Source: Faecalimonas sp. (lineage in GTDB: Bacteria; Bacillota; Clostridia; Lachnospirales; Lachnospiraceae). From it: DNA of 64,000 nt. The notes beneath the pieces were generated by a model. It was not told the DNA's origin, searched no databases, and was given only the letters and a program-made list of their open reading frames with translations. Location of the stretch: positions 124,001 to 188,000 of the forward strand of contig JARICA010000009.1 in assembly GCA_029264305.1 (NCBI GenBank). The letters are read 5' to 3'. Below are positions 8,335 through 15,428 of this stretch, one piece after another (position 1 is the first letter of the stretch; every line of letters begins with the position of its first letter). The position numbers and the translations under genes are program-made.

Positions 8335-9025
8335 ATGTATAGAACGATTATATAATGGTATAATTAAAGAAAATCCTACCTTTGTATTAATGCTTGGTAT
8401 GTGTCCGACATTAGCAGTTACAACGTCAGCTGTAAATGGTCTTGGGATGGGACTTACTACAACAGTTGTATTAGTTATGTCCAATATGTTAATTTCTATG
8501 TTAAGGAAAATTATTCCAGATTCTGTGAGAATGCCTGCGTTTATTGTAATTGTTGCATCTTTTGTAACGATTGTACAATTTTTGTTAGAGGGTTTTGTTC
8601 CTGTTTTATATGATGCGTTAGGATTATATATTCCTCTTATTGTAGTAAATTGTATTATTTTAGGAAGAGCAGAGAGCTATGCATCAAAGAATCCGGTGCT
8701 ACCTTCTGTTTTTGATGGTATAGGTATGGGACTTGGGTTTACAATTGGTTTGACAAGTATTGGTATTGTTCGTGAAGTTATTGGTGCGGGAAAAATTTTT
8801 GGATTTCGTGTTATGCCAGTATCTTATGAACCAATAACTATTTTTATCTTGGCACCAGGAGCGTTTCTAGTTCTTGCAGGTCTTGTTGCTTTGCAGAATA
8901 AGATAAAGTCTAATGCGAAGAAGAAAGGAAAAGAAGTTACTGAATCAAATTGCGGTGATGGTTGTGCGTCTTGTTCAAATCATAGTTGTCAAGGAAAAAT
9001 ATTTCCTGTAGAAAGTGATAAATAG
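8327..9025 (+). CDS. rnfE: Rnf electron transport complex subunit E
   Basis: RnfE and RnfA are paired six-helix membrane subunits that hold a [2Fe-2S] centre in the membrane and form the core of the ion pathway. The 232 residues include the conserved NPTFVLMLGMCPTLAV and PLIVVNCIILGRAE motifs, each with the cysteine used by the membrane cluster. About six transmembrane segments are visible. The protein carries a hydrophilic C-terminal tail of about 40 residues with four closely spaced cysteines (CGDGCASCSNHSC), absent from the shorter enterobacterial homologue; it could bind a further metal or cluster. The start lies inside the end of rnfG. Confidence 0.93.
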   Translation: MNKCIERLYNGIIKENPTFVLMLGMCPTLAVTTSAVNGLGMGLTTTVVLVMSNMLISMLRKIIPDSVRMPAFIVIVASFVTIVQFLLEGFVPVLYDALGLYIPLIVVNCIILGRAESYASKNPVLPSVFDGIGMGLGFTIGLTSIGIVREVIGAGKIFGFRVMPVSYEPITIFILAPGAFLVLAGLVALQNKIKSNAKKKGKEVTESNCGDGCASCSNHSCQGKIFPVESDK

Positions 9026-9036
9026 GAGGGGACGAA

Positions 9037-9612
9037 ATGAAAGAGTTATTGATTATTGCAGTTGGGTCTGCACTTGTAAATAACGTTATTTTAAGTCAGT
9101 TTTTAGGAATTTGTCCATTTTTAGGTGTGTCTAAAAAAGTTGAGACAGCGGCAGGTATGGGAGGAGCAGTTGTGTTTGTCATTACTATTTCGTCTTTCTG
9201 TACAAGTTTACTTTATAAATTTATTCTGTCACCATTACATTTTGAATATTTGCAGACAATAGTATTTATTCTTGTTATTGCTGCATTAGTACAGTTTGTT
9301 GAAATGTTTTTAAAGAAGATGATGCCACCATTATATAAAGCTTTAGGAGTGTATCTTCCATTAATTACAACAAACTGTGCGGTACTTGGTGTAGCATTGA
9401 CAAATGTGAAAAAAGAATATGGGATTTTAGAAAGTGTAATAAATGGATTTGCAACAGCTTTAGGATTTACAATTGCTATTGTAATTATGGCTGGGATTCG
9501 TGAAAAAACAGAGTATAATGACATATCACCTTCATTTCAAGGAACACCAATTGTACTTGTGACAGCAAGTTTAATGGCAATAGCATTCTTTGGATTTTCG
9601 GGGTTGATTTAG
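9037..9612 (+). CDS. rnfA: Rnf electron transport complex subunit A
   Basis: This 191-residue membrane protein matches RnfA in length and motifs: NNVILSQFLGICPFLGVSKK near the N-terminus and YLPLITTNCAVLGVAL near residue 108, each holding the cysteines that with RnfE bind a membrane [2Fe-2S] cluster. Six hydrophobic segments are visible, ending in the usual hydrophobic GFSGLI tail. A GGAGGGG site precedes the ATG, and eleven bases separate it from rnfB. Confidence 0.95.
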   Translation: MKELLIIAVGSALVNNVILSQFLGICPFLGVSKKVETAAGMGGAVVFVITISSFCTSLLYKFILSPLHFEYLQTIVFILVIAALVQFVEMFLKKMMPPLYKALGVYLPLITTNCAVLGVALTNVKKEYGILESVINGFATALGFTIAIVIMAGIREKTEYNDISPSFQGTPIVLVTASLMAIAFFGFSGLI

Positions 9613-9623
9613 GAGGCAGAAAA

Positions 9624-10415
9624 ATGAGTATAACGGGAATAATAATTGCTGCTGTAATTGTCGGTGGTACTGGCTTGTTTATTGGTGCTTTTTTAGGAGT
9701 AGCAGGTAAAAAATTTGCAGTAGAAATAGATGAAAGAGAAGAAGCAATTGTGAATGCACTTCCAGGAAATAACTGTGGAGGTTGTGGATATGCGGGGTGC
9801 TCAGGTTTAGCTGCTGCAATTGTAAAAGGAGAGGCAGAGATTAATGGTTGTCCGGTGGGCGGAGCAACTGTTGCAGAGAAAATAGGAAAAATCATGGGAG
9901 TCGAGGCAAAAGAGCAGAAAAGAATGGTTGCGTTTGTAAAATGTGCTGGTACGTGTGAAAAAGCAACAAGAGATTATGTATATACTGGCATTGAAGATTG
10001 TACCATGATGAAAACTATGCAGAACGGAGGACCAAAATCATGTAATTATGGATGTCATGGGTTTGGGACTTGTGTAAAGGCCTGTCCATTTGATGCTATT
10101 CATATTGAAAATGGTGTAGCTGTAGTGGACAAAGAAGCGTGTAAAGCATGTGGAAAATGTATAGCGGTTTGTCCGCAAAATTTAATTGAGTTTGTTCCTT
10201 ATGAGCAAAAGCATTTAGTGCAGTGTAATTCAAAAGATAAAGGGAAAGATGTTATGTCTGTATGCAAAGCGGGTTGCATAGGATGTAAGATGTGCCAGAG
10301 AGTATGTGAGTATGATGCGGTTACTGTGGAAAATAATATCGCGCATATCGATCCGGAAAAATGTACAAATTGCGGAGCGTGCGCAGAAAAATGTCCGAAA
10401 AAGATTATTATGTAA
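9624..10415 (+). CDS. rnfB: Rnf electron transport complex subunit B
   Basis: RnfB is the ferredoxin-side iron-sulfur subunit. The 263 residues begin with one transmembrane helix (about 3-27), followed by the 4Fe-4S domain NNCGGCGYAGCSG...GCPVGG. Further cysteine groups follow: SCNYGCHGFGTCVKACP, CKACGKCIAVCP, a set with CKAGCIGCKMCQRVC, and a final CTNCGACAEKCP. This supports several [4Fe-4S] clusters that carry electrons from reduced ferredoxin towards RnfA/E. It closes the operon in the order C-D-G-E-A-B that is normal in Clostridia. The next gene follows with no terminator visible. Confidence 0.95.
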   Translation: MSITGIIIAAVIVGGTGLFIGAFLGVAGKKFAVEIDEREEAIVNALPGNNCGGCGYAGCSGLAAAIVKGEAEINGCPVGGATVAEKIGKIMGVEAKEQKRMVAFVKCAGTCEKATRDYVYTGIEDCTMMKTMQNGGPKSCNYGCHGFGTCVKACPFDAIHIENGVAVVDKEACKACGKCIAVCPQNLIEFVPYEQKHLVQCNSKDKGKDVMSVCKAGCIGCKMCQRVCEYDAVTVENNIAHIDPEKCTNCGACAEKCPKKIIM

Positions 10416-10443
10416 AAAAGAAAAATGGAGTCAAGCAATCAAA

Positions 10444-10860
10444 TTGTTATGGCGAGATGTTAAAAACATTAAAAGCGCTCTTATTCTAATTTGCTTTTAT
10501 TTTGCTTTTATGAAATTAATTTTACATAGTGGATGTCCGTTTGTAGCGTTAACTGGATTTCCGTGTGCAGCATGTGGATTGACAAGAGCGTTTGTTTACT
10601 TCATTAAAGGAGAGTGGATACAAGCTTGGAATATGCATCCGGCTATTTTCCCTATTATCTTTTTAAGTATAGCTTTTGTTGTGCAAAGGTATTTCCGTAA
10701 GAGTTCCCTAAAAGGATTTGAGAAATATGTTATTGTACTTATTGTAGGAATGGTAGTTTTATATATTTATCGTTTTATTACAAAATTCCCAGGGAATCCA
10801 CCGATGTCGTATTATCACGATAATTTGATAGCATATATTGTGAAAAAGTTAAAAATGTGA
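10444..10860 (+). CDS. DUF2752 family small membrane protein
   Basis: The protein carries the DUF2752 hallmark: a hydrophobic helix, then GCPFVALTGFPCAACGLTRAF, followed by a second and third hydrophobic helix (about 60-85 and 90-110). The function of the family is unknown. The start is uncertain. No in-frame ATG exists between the end of rnfB and the core domain. TTG 10444 gives 138 residues, the usual family size, but the nearest GGAG is 13 bases away. A GTG at 10306 or ATG at 10312 would fit a start codon but would lie in the overlapping ferredoxin-coding part of rnfB. It follows rnfB directly and may be co-transcribed with the Rnf operon. Confidence 0.65.
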   Translation: MLWRDVKNIKSALILICFYFAFMKLILHSGCPFVALTGFPCAACGLTRAFVYFIKGEWIQAWNMHPAIFPIIFLSIAFVVQRYFRKSSLKGFEKYVIVLIVGMVVLYIYRFITKFPGNPPMSYYHDNLIAYIVKKLKM

Positions 10861-10896
10861 TAACATAAAAAGCAGAATATTAAAGGAGTTGGAGTT

Positions 10897-11265
10897 ATGG
10901 AAGAAAATTATAACAATGAACAGAACAGTATGAATACTGTAGAAGAGAACGAGCAATACAACTATAGTTATAATAATACAGATTATAACTATAGTCAGCC
11001 TCAGAATTACAATCCACAAGGAAATGATAATGATGTTATGTCAGTAGGTGAGTGGCTTTTAACAATTTTGGCTACAATTATTCCTTGTGTCGGACTTGTT
11101 TTGTATTTGGTTTGGGCATTCGGAAAAAATGGGAATGCGAATCGTAGAAATTATTGTAAAGCATGGTTGATTTATTGGTTGATTCAGATGGTTTTAACAA
11201 TTATCATTTTGATTGTTGTATTTGCAATTGTTATTCCGTCATCTTCACAATATTATTACTACTAA
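10897..11265 (+). CDS. Asn/Tyr-rich small membrane protein, function unknown
   Basis: The 122-residue protein starts with about 45 polar residues rich in Asn, Tyr, Gln and Glu (repeats such as YNYS and DYNYSQ), which look disordered and would face the cytosol. Two hydrophobic helices follow at about 52-72 and 88-112, connected by a short loop with GKNGNANRRNYCKAW. Proteins with this plan are common, unnamed membrane proteins in Firmicutes. A strong AAAGGAG site precedes the ATG. It is the last gene before a two-way terminator shared with apbE. No function can be assigned. Confidence 0.75.
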   Translation: MEENYNNEQNSMNTVEENEQYNYSYNNTDYNYSQPQNYNPQGNDNDVMSVGEWLLTILATIIPCVGLVLYLVWAFGKNGNANRRNYCKAWLIYWLIQMVLTIIILIVVFAIVIPSSSQYYYY

Positions 11266-11270
11266 GGACA

Positions 11271-11317
11271 AAAATAAATGATACCCTCTTATTTTAAGAT
11301 GGTATCATTTATTTTTT
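11271..11317. terminator. Bidirectional terminator between the small membrane protein and apbE
   Basis: A 15-base inverted repeat (left arm 11271-11285 ending GATACC, right arm 11301-11315 beginning GGTATC) has an A run on the left and a T run on the right, so it can stop transcription from both sides. The apbE stop codon lies inside the loop. Confidence 0.85.
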
Positions 11318-12281
11318 CTGAACAATGCAATTGATAGTCGTTTGTGATAAATACAGCTTCTACATTATCCAATTGATTAATTAACTGCATTCCTTTTTCT
11401 AAGCCCAAAGTGTAGCAGACGGTGCTAAGAGCATCTCCATCTGTAGAAGAATCAGATATAATTGTTACACTTAATAAATTGTTTTGTTTAGGATAACCAG
11501 TAAAAGGATCTAGGAGATGGTGGTAAACTTTATTGTTTTTCTTGAAATATCGTTCATATATTCCAGAAGAAACAACGGACTTGTCAATTACAGGAATAGA
11601 AGCAATAGTTTCGTTTTGGTCGGCAAAAGGTTTTTGTATACCAATGTGAAAGGGAGTTCCATCGGTTTTTGAGCCAATTGTCAGCACATTTCCACCAAGA
11701 TTAATCATAGCGTGCTTTACTTGTTTACGCATAAGAAAATCTTTTAAGCGATCGGCAATATACCCTTTTGCAATTCCACCTAGATCTAAAGCTGAATGTG
11801 GGTCAAGAAGTTTGACGGTGTTTCCATTGATGACTATATTTTTATAATTTATATGTTTTTTTGCTTCATCAATAGAGTTTTTTGGAGGAATGATTCCTTT
11901 GTTATGTTTAAAATCCCAAAGATTACTGAGTGGTGCGATTGTAATATCAAAAGCTCCATTGGATAATTTGCTATAATTTAGACCTTTTTGGATCAATTTG
12001 ATTGTTTCATCAGAAACTTCTACTGGGATTCCTGCACTTTGATTAATTTTAGAAATTTCACTATTAGGTAGGGTGCGACTAAATTTATTTTCATATTTAG
12101 AGCATAATTCAAAACAATCATCTAAAAGAGAGGAATCATTTGTTTCCCATATTCTGATTGAAATAAGAGTGTCAAAAAAGATGCCGTTTTTACTGATGGA
12201 TTCATTTGTGGAAGCAGAGGTGCAACCACTTAGGAAAAGTAAGCAAAAAGATAGTATAATACTTATATAACAACGTTTCAT
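11289..12281 (-). CDS. apbE: FAD:protein FMN transferase, lipoprotein (ApbE)
   Basis: ApbE transfers FMN from FAD onto threonine of target proteins outside the membrane. The 330-residue protein has a lipoprotein signal ending in LSGC (Cys20), so the mature enzyme is anchored on the outer face. Family motifs are visible: LISIRIWE near the start, IDITIAPLSNLWDF-type sequence, LDLGGIAKGYIADRL, INLGGNV, HLLDPFTGYP and the Asp-rich DSSTDGDALSTV metal-binding site. RnfD and RnfG, encoded 3-6 kb upstream, carry the threonine motifs that ApbE modifies, so they are the likely clients. It diverges from the NusG_II gene with back-to-back promoters. Confidence 0.92.
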   Translation of the reverse strand: MKRCYISIILSFCLLFLSGCTSASTNESISKNGIFFDTLISIRIWETNDSSLLDDCFELCSKYENKFSRTLPNSEISKINQSAGIPVEVSDETIKLIQKGLNYSKLSNGAFDITIAPLSNLWDFKHNKGIIPPKNSIDEAKKHINYKNIVINGNTVKLLDPHSALDLGGIAKGYIADRLKDFLMRKQVKHAMINLGGNVLTIGSKTDGTPFHIGIQKPFADQNETIASIPVIDKSVVSSGIYERYFKKNNKVYHHLLDPFTGYPKQNNLLSVTIISDSSTDGDALSTVCYTLGLEKGMQLINQLDNVEAVFITNDYQLHCSEKINDTILK

Positions 12282-12313
12282 AAATATCCTCGTTTCTGTA
12301 ATTATTATAAAAC

Positions 12314-12343
12314 AGTATATACTAGTTGGTATAAAAAATGCAA
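12314..12343 (-). promoter_or_regulatory. Sigma-A promoter for apbE
   Basis: On the reverse strand TTGCAT (12338-12343) and TATACT (12314-12319) are 18 bases apart. The -35 forms the left arm of an inverted repeat, ATGCAATC-8-GATTGCAT (12338-12361), whose right arm is the -35 of the divergent promoter. Confidence 0.6.
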
Positions 12344-12355
12344 TCGAACGTATGA

Positions 12356-12384
12356 TTGCATAGTCTTAATGAATATGATAAAAT
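12356..12384 (+). promoter_or_regulatory. Sigma-A promoter for the NusG_II / Gx transporter genes
   Basis: TTGCAT (12356-12361) and TAAAAT (12379-12384) are spaced by exactly 17 bases, 20 bases ahead of the start codon. The -35 is the right arm of the inverted repeat shared with the apbE promoter. Confidence 0.6.
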
Positions 12385-12403
12385 AGGCAAGGAGAGAAAA
12401 ACG

Positions 12404-12760
12404 ATGAAAAAAAATGATTATAAATTGTTGGGAACTATTCTCGGTATAGCGGTTCTTTTGTTGCTTGGAAGAAGTTTGAAAGAAGATGGAAAAGCGAATA
12501 TAATTCAGGTTGAAGTGAATGGTGTTTTGCGTGGAGAATATGTTCTTTCAGAAGATAGAGAAATAGATATTAATGGGACAAATCGTCTTGTTATTAAGAA
12601 CGGAAAAGCGGATGTTATAGATGCAAAGTGCCCAGATAAAATATGTGTAAAACAAAAACCTATTTCGAAAAGTGGAGAAAGTATTGTATGTCTTCCAAAT
12701 AAGGTTATTATTACTGTTGTGGAAGGCAAAGAAAATGAGTTGGATGCAGTGGTGAAATAG
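12404..12760 (+). CDS. NusG domain II-containing protein
   Basis: The ATG at 12404 follows a GGAGAG site; a longer in-frame TTG start at 12356 lies in the promoter. The 118 residues consist of an N-terminal transmembrane helix (about 8-25) and a beta-rich NusG_II domain, with VEVNGVLRGEYVLSEDREI and GKADVIDAKCPDKICVKQKPISKSGESIVCLPNKV. The CPDKIC pair of cysteines and a third Cys are family features. The protein would be anchored with the domain outside the cell. This family usually sits beside ApbE, Rnf or FMN-binding genes and a Gx transporter, as here, but its function is not known; transcription elongation is unlikely for an extracytoplasmic domain. Confidence 0.85.
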   Translation: MKKNDYKLLGTILGIAVLLLLGRSLKEDGKANIIQVEVNGVLRGEYVLSEDREIDINGTNRLVIKNGKADVIDAKCPDKICVKQKPISKSGESIVCLPNKVIITVVEGKENELDAVVK

Positions 12761-12769
12761 GAGGATAGC

Positions 12770-13261
12770 ATGAAAAATAGCAAGGTGTATTTCGGAATGT
12801 TTACGGCATTGGCATTGATTTTTAGTTATGTAGAGTCACTTATTCCGTTTCATATAGGGATACCTGGAGTGAAACTTGGCTTAGCTAATCTTATTATTGT
12901 TATATCTATGTATAAGATGGAAAAAAAACAGGTATATTTATTGGCTATAACAAGAGTGATTTTAGCAGGATTCATATTCGGTAATTTATTCAGTATTATT
13001 TATAGCCTTGCGGGTTCGTTACTTAGTTTACTTGTTATGTATATGTTTAAAAAAAATGGAAAATTTAGTATTTTAGGGATTAGCATGGCAGGAGGAGTAT
13101 TTCATAATATAGGACAGTTACTTGTCGCTATTATTGTTTTACAAAGTTTGAACTTAATCTATTATGCATCGGTGCTAATGATTTCAGGAGTGATTACAGG
13201 AATGATCATAGGAATAGTTTCTAGTGAGGTAATAAAACGGATTCAAAAAATTTGTTTATAG
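12770..13261 (+). CDS. Gx transporter family protein (HepI-like)
   Basis: The 163-residue protein has five to six hydrophobic segments and the family signature PFHIGIPGVKLGLANLIIV near residue 25, where the repeated Gly-x pattern gives the family its name. Older annotations call it heptaprenyl diphosphate synthase component I, but its fold resembles small ECF-type substrate-binding membrane components. It follows the NusG_II gene by nine bases with a GGAGG site. In Clostridia the pair often lies near Rnf and ApbE genes, which suggests a link with flavin or isoprenoid supply; that is inference. Confidence 0.8.
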   Translation: MKNSKVYFGMFTALALIFSYVESLIPFHIGIPGVKLGLANLIIVISMYKMEKKQVYLLAITRVILAGFIFGNLFSIIYSLAGSLLSLLVMYMFKKNGKFSILGISMAGGVFHNIGQLLVAIIVLQSLNLIYYASVLMISGVITGMIIGIVSSEVIKRIQKICL

Positions 13262-13282
13262 TTTAAAGAAAGGGAGAAATAT

Positions 13283-13888
13283 ATGATTTCTTACATAAAA
13301 GGCGAATTAGTAGCAATAGAAAAGGAAAAAGCAATTGTGGATGTAGGTGGAGTTGGGTACGGTATTTTTATGCCAGAACAATCTATGGGAAAATTACCTC
13401 CAATAAATAATGAAATAAAGTTACACACATATTTACATATAAAAGAAGATGCTATGCAGTTATATGGTTTTTTGACGAGAGATGATTTAAAAGTATTTAA
13501 ACTTGTTATTGGAGTGAGTGGCATAGGGCCAAAAGGGGCACTTAATATTCTTTCAAATTTAAGTGCAGATGACTTGCGTTTGGCAGTATTATCAAATGAC
13601 GTCAAAGCAATTTCAACTGCACAAGGCATTGGTAAAAAAACTGCAGAAAAATTGATTATAGAGTTGAAAGATAAAATGAGCATGGATGATGTTCTTGAAC
13701 ATATAGAAGTAAAAGAGAATATGACATCGAATATGCAAAATAATGGTTTACAAACCGAAGTGATACAAGCACTTGTTGCGTTAGGATATGGAAATACAGA
13801 AGCACTTCGTGCAGTGCGTCAAGTAGAAATGACAGAAGAAAGCACTGTGGAAACCATATTAAAACAGGCATTAAGATTTATGTTATAA
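13283..13888 (+). CDS. ruvA: Holliday junction branch migration protein RuvA
   Basis: RuvA binds the four-way junction and loads RuvB. The 201 residues show the N-terminal OB-fold (MISYIKGELVAIEKEKAIVDVGGVGYGIF), two helix-hairpin-helix motifs (VSGIGPKGALNILS and AQGIGKKTAEKLIIELKDK) and the flexible linker followed by a C-terminal RuvB-binding domain (LVALGYGNTEALRAV). Sixteen bases separate it from ruvB. Confidence 0.96.
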   Translation: MISYIKGELVAIEKEKAIVDVGGVGYGIFMPEQSMGKLPPINNEIKLHTYLHIKEDAMQLYGFLTRDDLKVFKLVIGVSGIGPKGALNILSNLSADDLRLAVLSNDVKAISTAQGIGKKTAEKLIIELKDKMSMDDVLEHIEVKENMTSNMQNNGLQTEVIQALVALGYGNTEALRAVRQVEMTEESTVETILKQALRFML

Positions 13889-13904
13889 AAGGCGGTAGAG
13901 TAAG

Positions 13905-14906
13905 ATGGGTAAAAGAATTATTACGACAGAAAGTCTAGAAGAAGATTTGAAAATAGAAAATCATCTTCGACCTCAATTGCTAGAAGACTATATTGGACAG
14001 AAAAAAGCAAAAGAAATGCTCCGCATTTATATTCAAGCGGCAAAGGAACGAAATGAAGCGCTTGATCACGTTCTTTTTTATGGTCCACCAGGTCTTGGAA
14101 AAACAACATTAGCTGGAATTATAGCGAACGAAATGGGAGTTAATTTAAAAATCACATCAGGACCTGCAATTGAAAAACCAGGAGAAATGGCAGCTATTTT
14201 AAATAATTTGCAAGAGGGTGATGTGTTATTTGTTGATGAAATTCATCGCTTGAATAGGCAGGTGGAAGAAATTTTATACCCTGCCATGGAAGATTATGCC
14301 ATTGATATTATGATTGGAAAAGGAGCAACAGCTCGTTCTGTCCGATTGGATTTACCAAAGTTTACTCTAGTAGGAGCCACTACAAGGGCAGGAATGCTTA
14401 CGGCTCCTCTTCGAGATAGATTTGGAGTTGTGCAGCGTTTGGAATTTTATACAGAGAAAGAATTACAGACAATTATCATTCGTTCTGCAGGAGTGATGGG
14501 GGTAGAAGTGGATGGAAATGGTGCGATGGAAATGGCGAGAAGGTCTAGAGGGACTCCAAGACTTGCAAACCGTTTGTTGAAGAGGGTTAGAGATTTCGCA
14601 CAGATTAAATACAATGGAGTGATTACGGAAGAGGCTGCAAATTATGCACTAGATTTATTGGAAGTTGATAAATATGGATTAGATCATATAGATCGAAATA
14701 TTCTTTTGACAATGATTCAAAAATTTAAAGGAGGTCCAGTAGGATTAGATACTTTAGCAGCTTCTATAGGGGAAGATTCAGGGACAATTGAGGATGTATA
14801 CGAACCTTATCTCATCAAAAATGGATTTCTTCATCGTACGCCTCGTGGAAGAATGGTTACATCATTGGCATATCATCATTTAGGGATTTCAGAGGAAAAC
14901 TGTTAA
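13905..14906 (+). CDS. ruvB: Holliday junction branch migration helicase RuvB
   Basis: RuvB is the hexameric AAA+ motor of branch migration. The 333 residues contain [12 protein letters not shown], Walker [12 protein letters not shown], Walker [11 protein letters not shown], sensor 1 VGATTRAG, the arginine finger region APLRDRFG, sensor 2 [17 protein letters not shown], and a C-terminal winged helix ([16 protein letters not shown]...RTPRGR). It is coupled to ruvA as in most bacteria. Confidence 0.97.
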   Translation: MGKRIITTESLEEDLKIENHLRPQLLEDYIGQKKAKEMLRIYIQAAKERNEALDHVLFYGPPGLGKTTLAGIIANEMGVNLKITSGPAIEKPGEMAAILNNLQEGDVLFVDEIHRLNRQVEEILYPAMEDYAIDIMIGKGATARSVRLDLPKFTLVGATTRAGMLTAPLRDRFGVVQRLEFYTEKELQTIIIRSAGVMGVEVDGNGAMEMARRSRGTPRLANRLLKRVRDFAQIKYNGVITEEAANYALDLLEVDKYGLDHIDRNILLTMIQKFKGGPVGLDTLAASIGEDSGTIEDVYEPYLIKNGFLHRTPRGRMVTSLAYHHLGISEENC

Positions 14907-14911
14907 AATAG

Positions 14912-14940
14912 TTGGATTTTTAATCTGAATGGTTTATAAT
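14912..14940 (+). promoter_or_regulatory. Sigma-A promoter for zapA
   Basis: TTGGAT (14912-14917) and TATAAT (14935-14940) are 17 bases apart, 38 bases before the zapA start. Confidence 0.6.
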
Positions 14941-14978
14941 AAGTAGAATACAATTAGAAAGTAATAAGGAGGTGTCCT

Positions 14979-15389
14979 ATGACATCGTCAAAGAATCATA
15001 CAGAAGTTTTAATAGGAGGAAAGGTATTTACACTGAGTGGAGTTGAAAGTGAAGAGTACTTGCAGAAAGTTTCTGCCTATTTGAATCGAAAAATGGAAGA
15101 ATGTAGCAGCGTAGAAGGCTATAAAAAGCAAAGTGCAGATACAAAGAGCGTTCTTCTTGCACTTAATATTGCAGATGACTATTTTAAAGCGCAAAAGATA
15201 GCGATAACATCAGAATCAGATATTGAACTAAAAGATAAAGAAATGTATGACTTAAAACATGAACTAATTTCTGTACAGTTAGATTGTGAAAATGCTGAAA
15301 AGGAAATAGATAGATTGAAAGAAGAAAATACAGAATTACAAAAACAAATTGTAAAATTAGAAACAGAGTTAAAAAATCGTGGACAATAA
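14979..15389 (+). CDS. zapA: Cell division protein ZapA
   Basis: ZapA binds and bundles FtsZ filaments. The 136 residues have the N-terminal globular ZapA domain (NHTEVLIGGKVFTLSGVESEEYLQKVSAYLNRKM) and a long C-terminal coiled coil (about 85-135) rich in Lys and Glu. It is longer than the ~85-residue Bacillus form because the coiled coil is extended, which is common in Clostridia. It has its own promoter and a terminator; the U32 peptidase follows, as in many Firmicutes. Confidence 0.88.
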   Translation: MTSSKNHTEVLIGGKVFTLSGVESEEYLQKVSAYLNRKMEECSSVEGYKKQSADTKSVLLALNIADDYFKAQKIAITSESDIELKDKEMYDLKHELISVQLDCENAEKEIDRLKEENTELQKQIVKLETELKNRGQ

Positions 15390-15390
15390 A

Positions 15391-15415
15391 AGGCTGTCAG
15401 TAGACAGTCTTTTTT
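15391..15415 (+). terminator. Terminator between zapA and the U32 peptidase gene
   Basis: An 8-base stem (GGCTGTC / GACAGTC with one G-T pair) with an AGTA loop is followed by six T. The next start codon is only 14 bases further on, so the U32 gene must rely partly on read-through or on a promoter inside zapA. Confidence 0.75.
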
Positions 15416-15428
15416 AAAGGAAACAGGT

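Noticed and set aside
9485..9895. 136-codon open frame on the reverse strand opposite rnfA/rnfB
   Set aside because: It lies opposite two well-supported genes, is rich in Pro/Ala/Ile as expected of an antisense shadow, and has no ribosome site.
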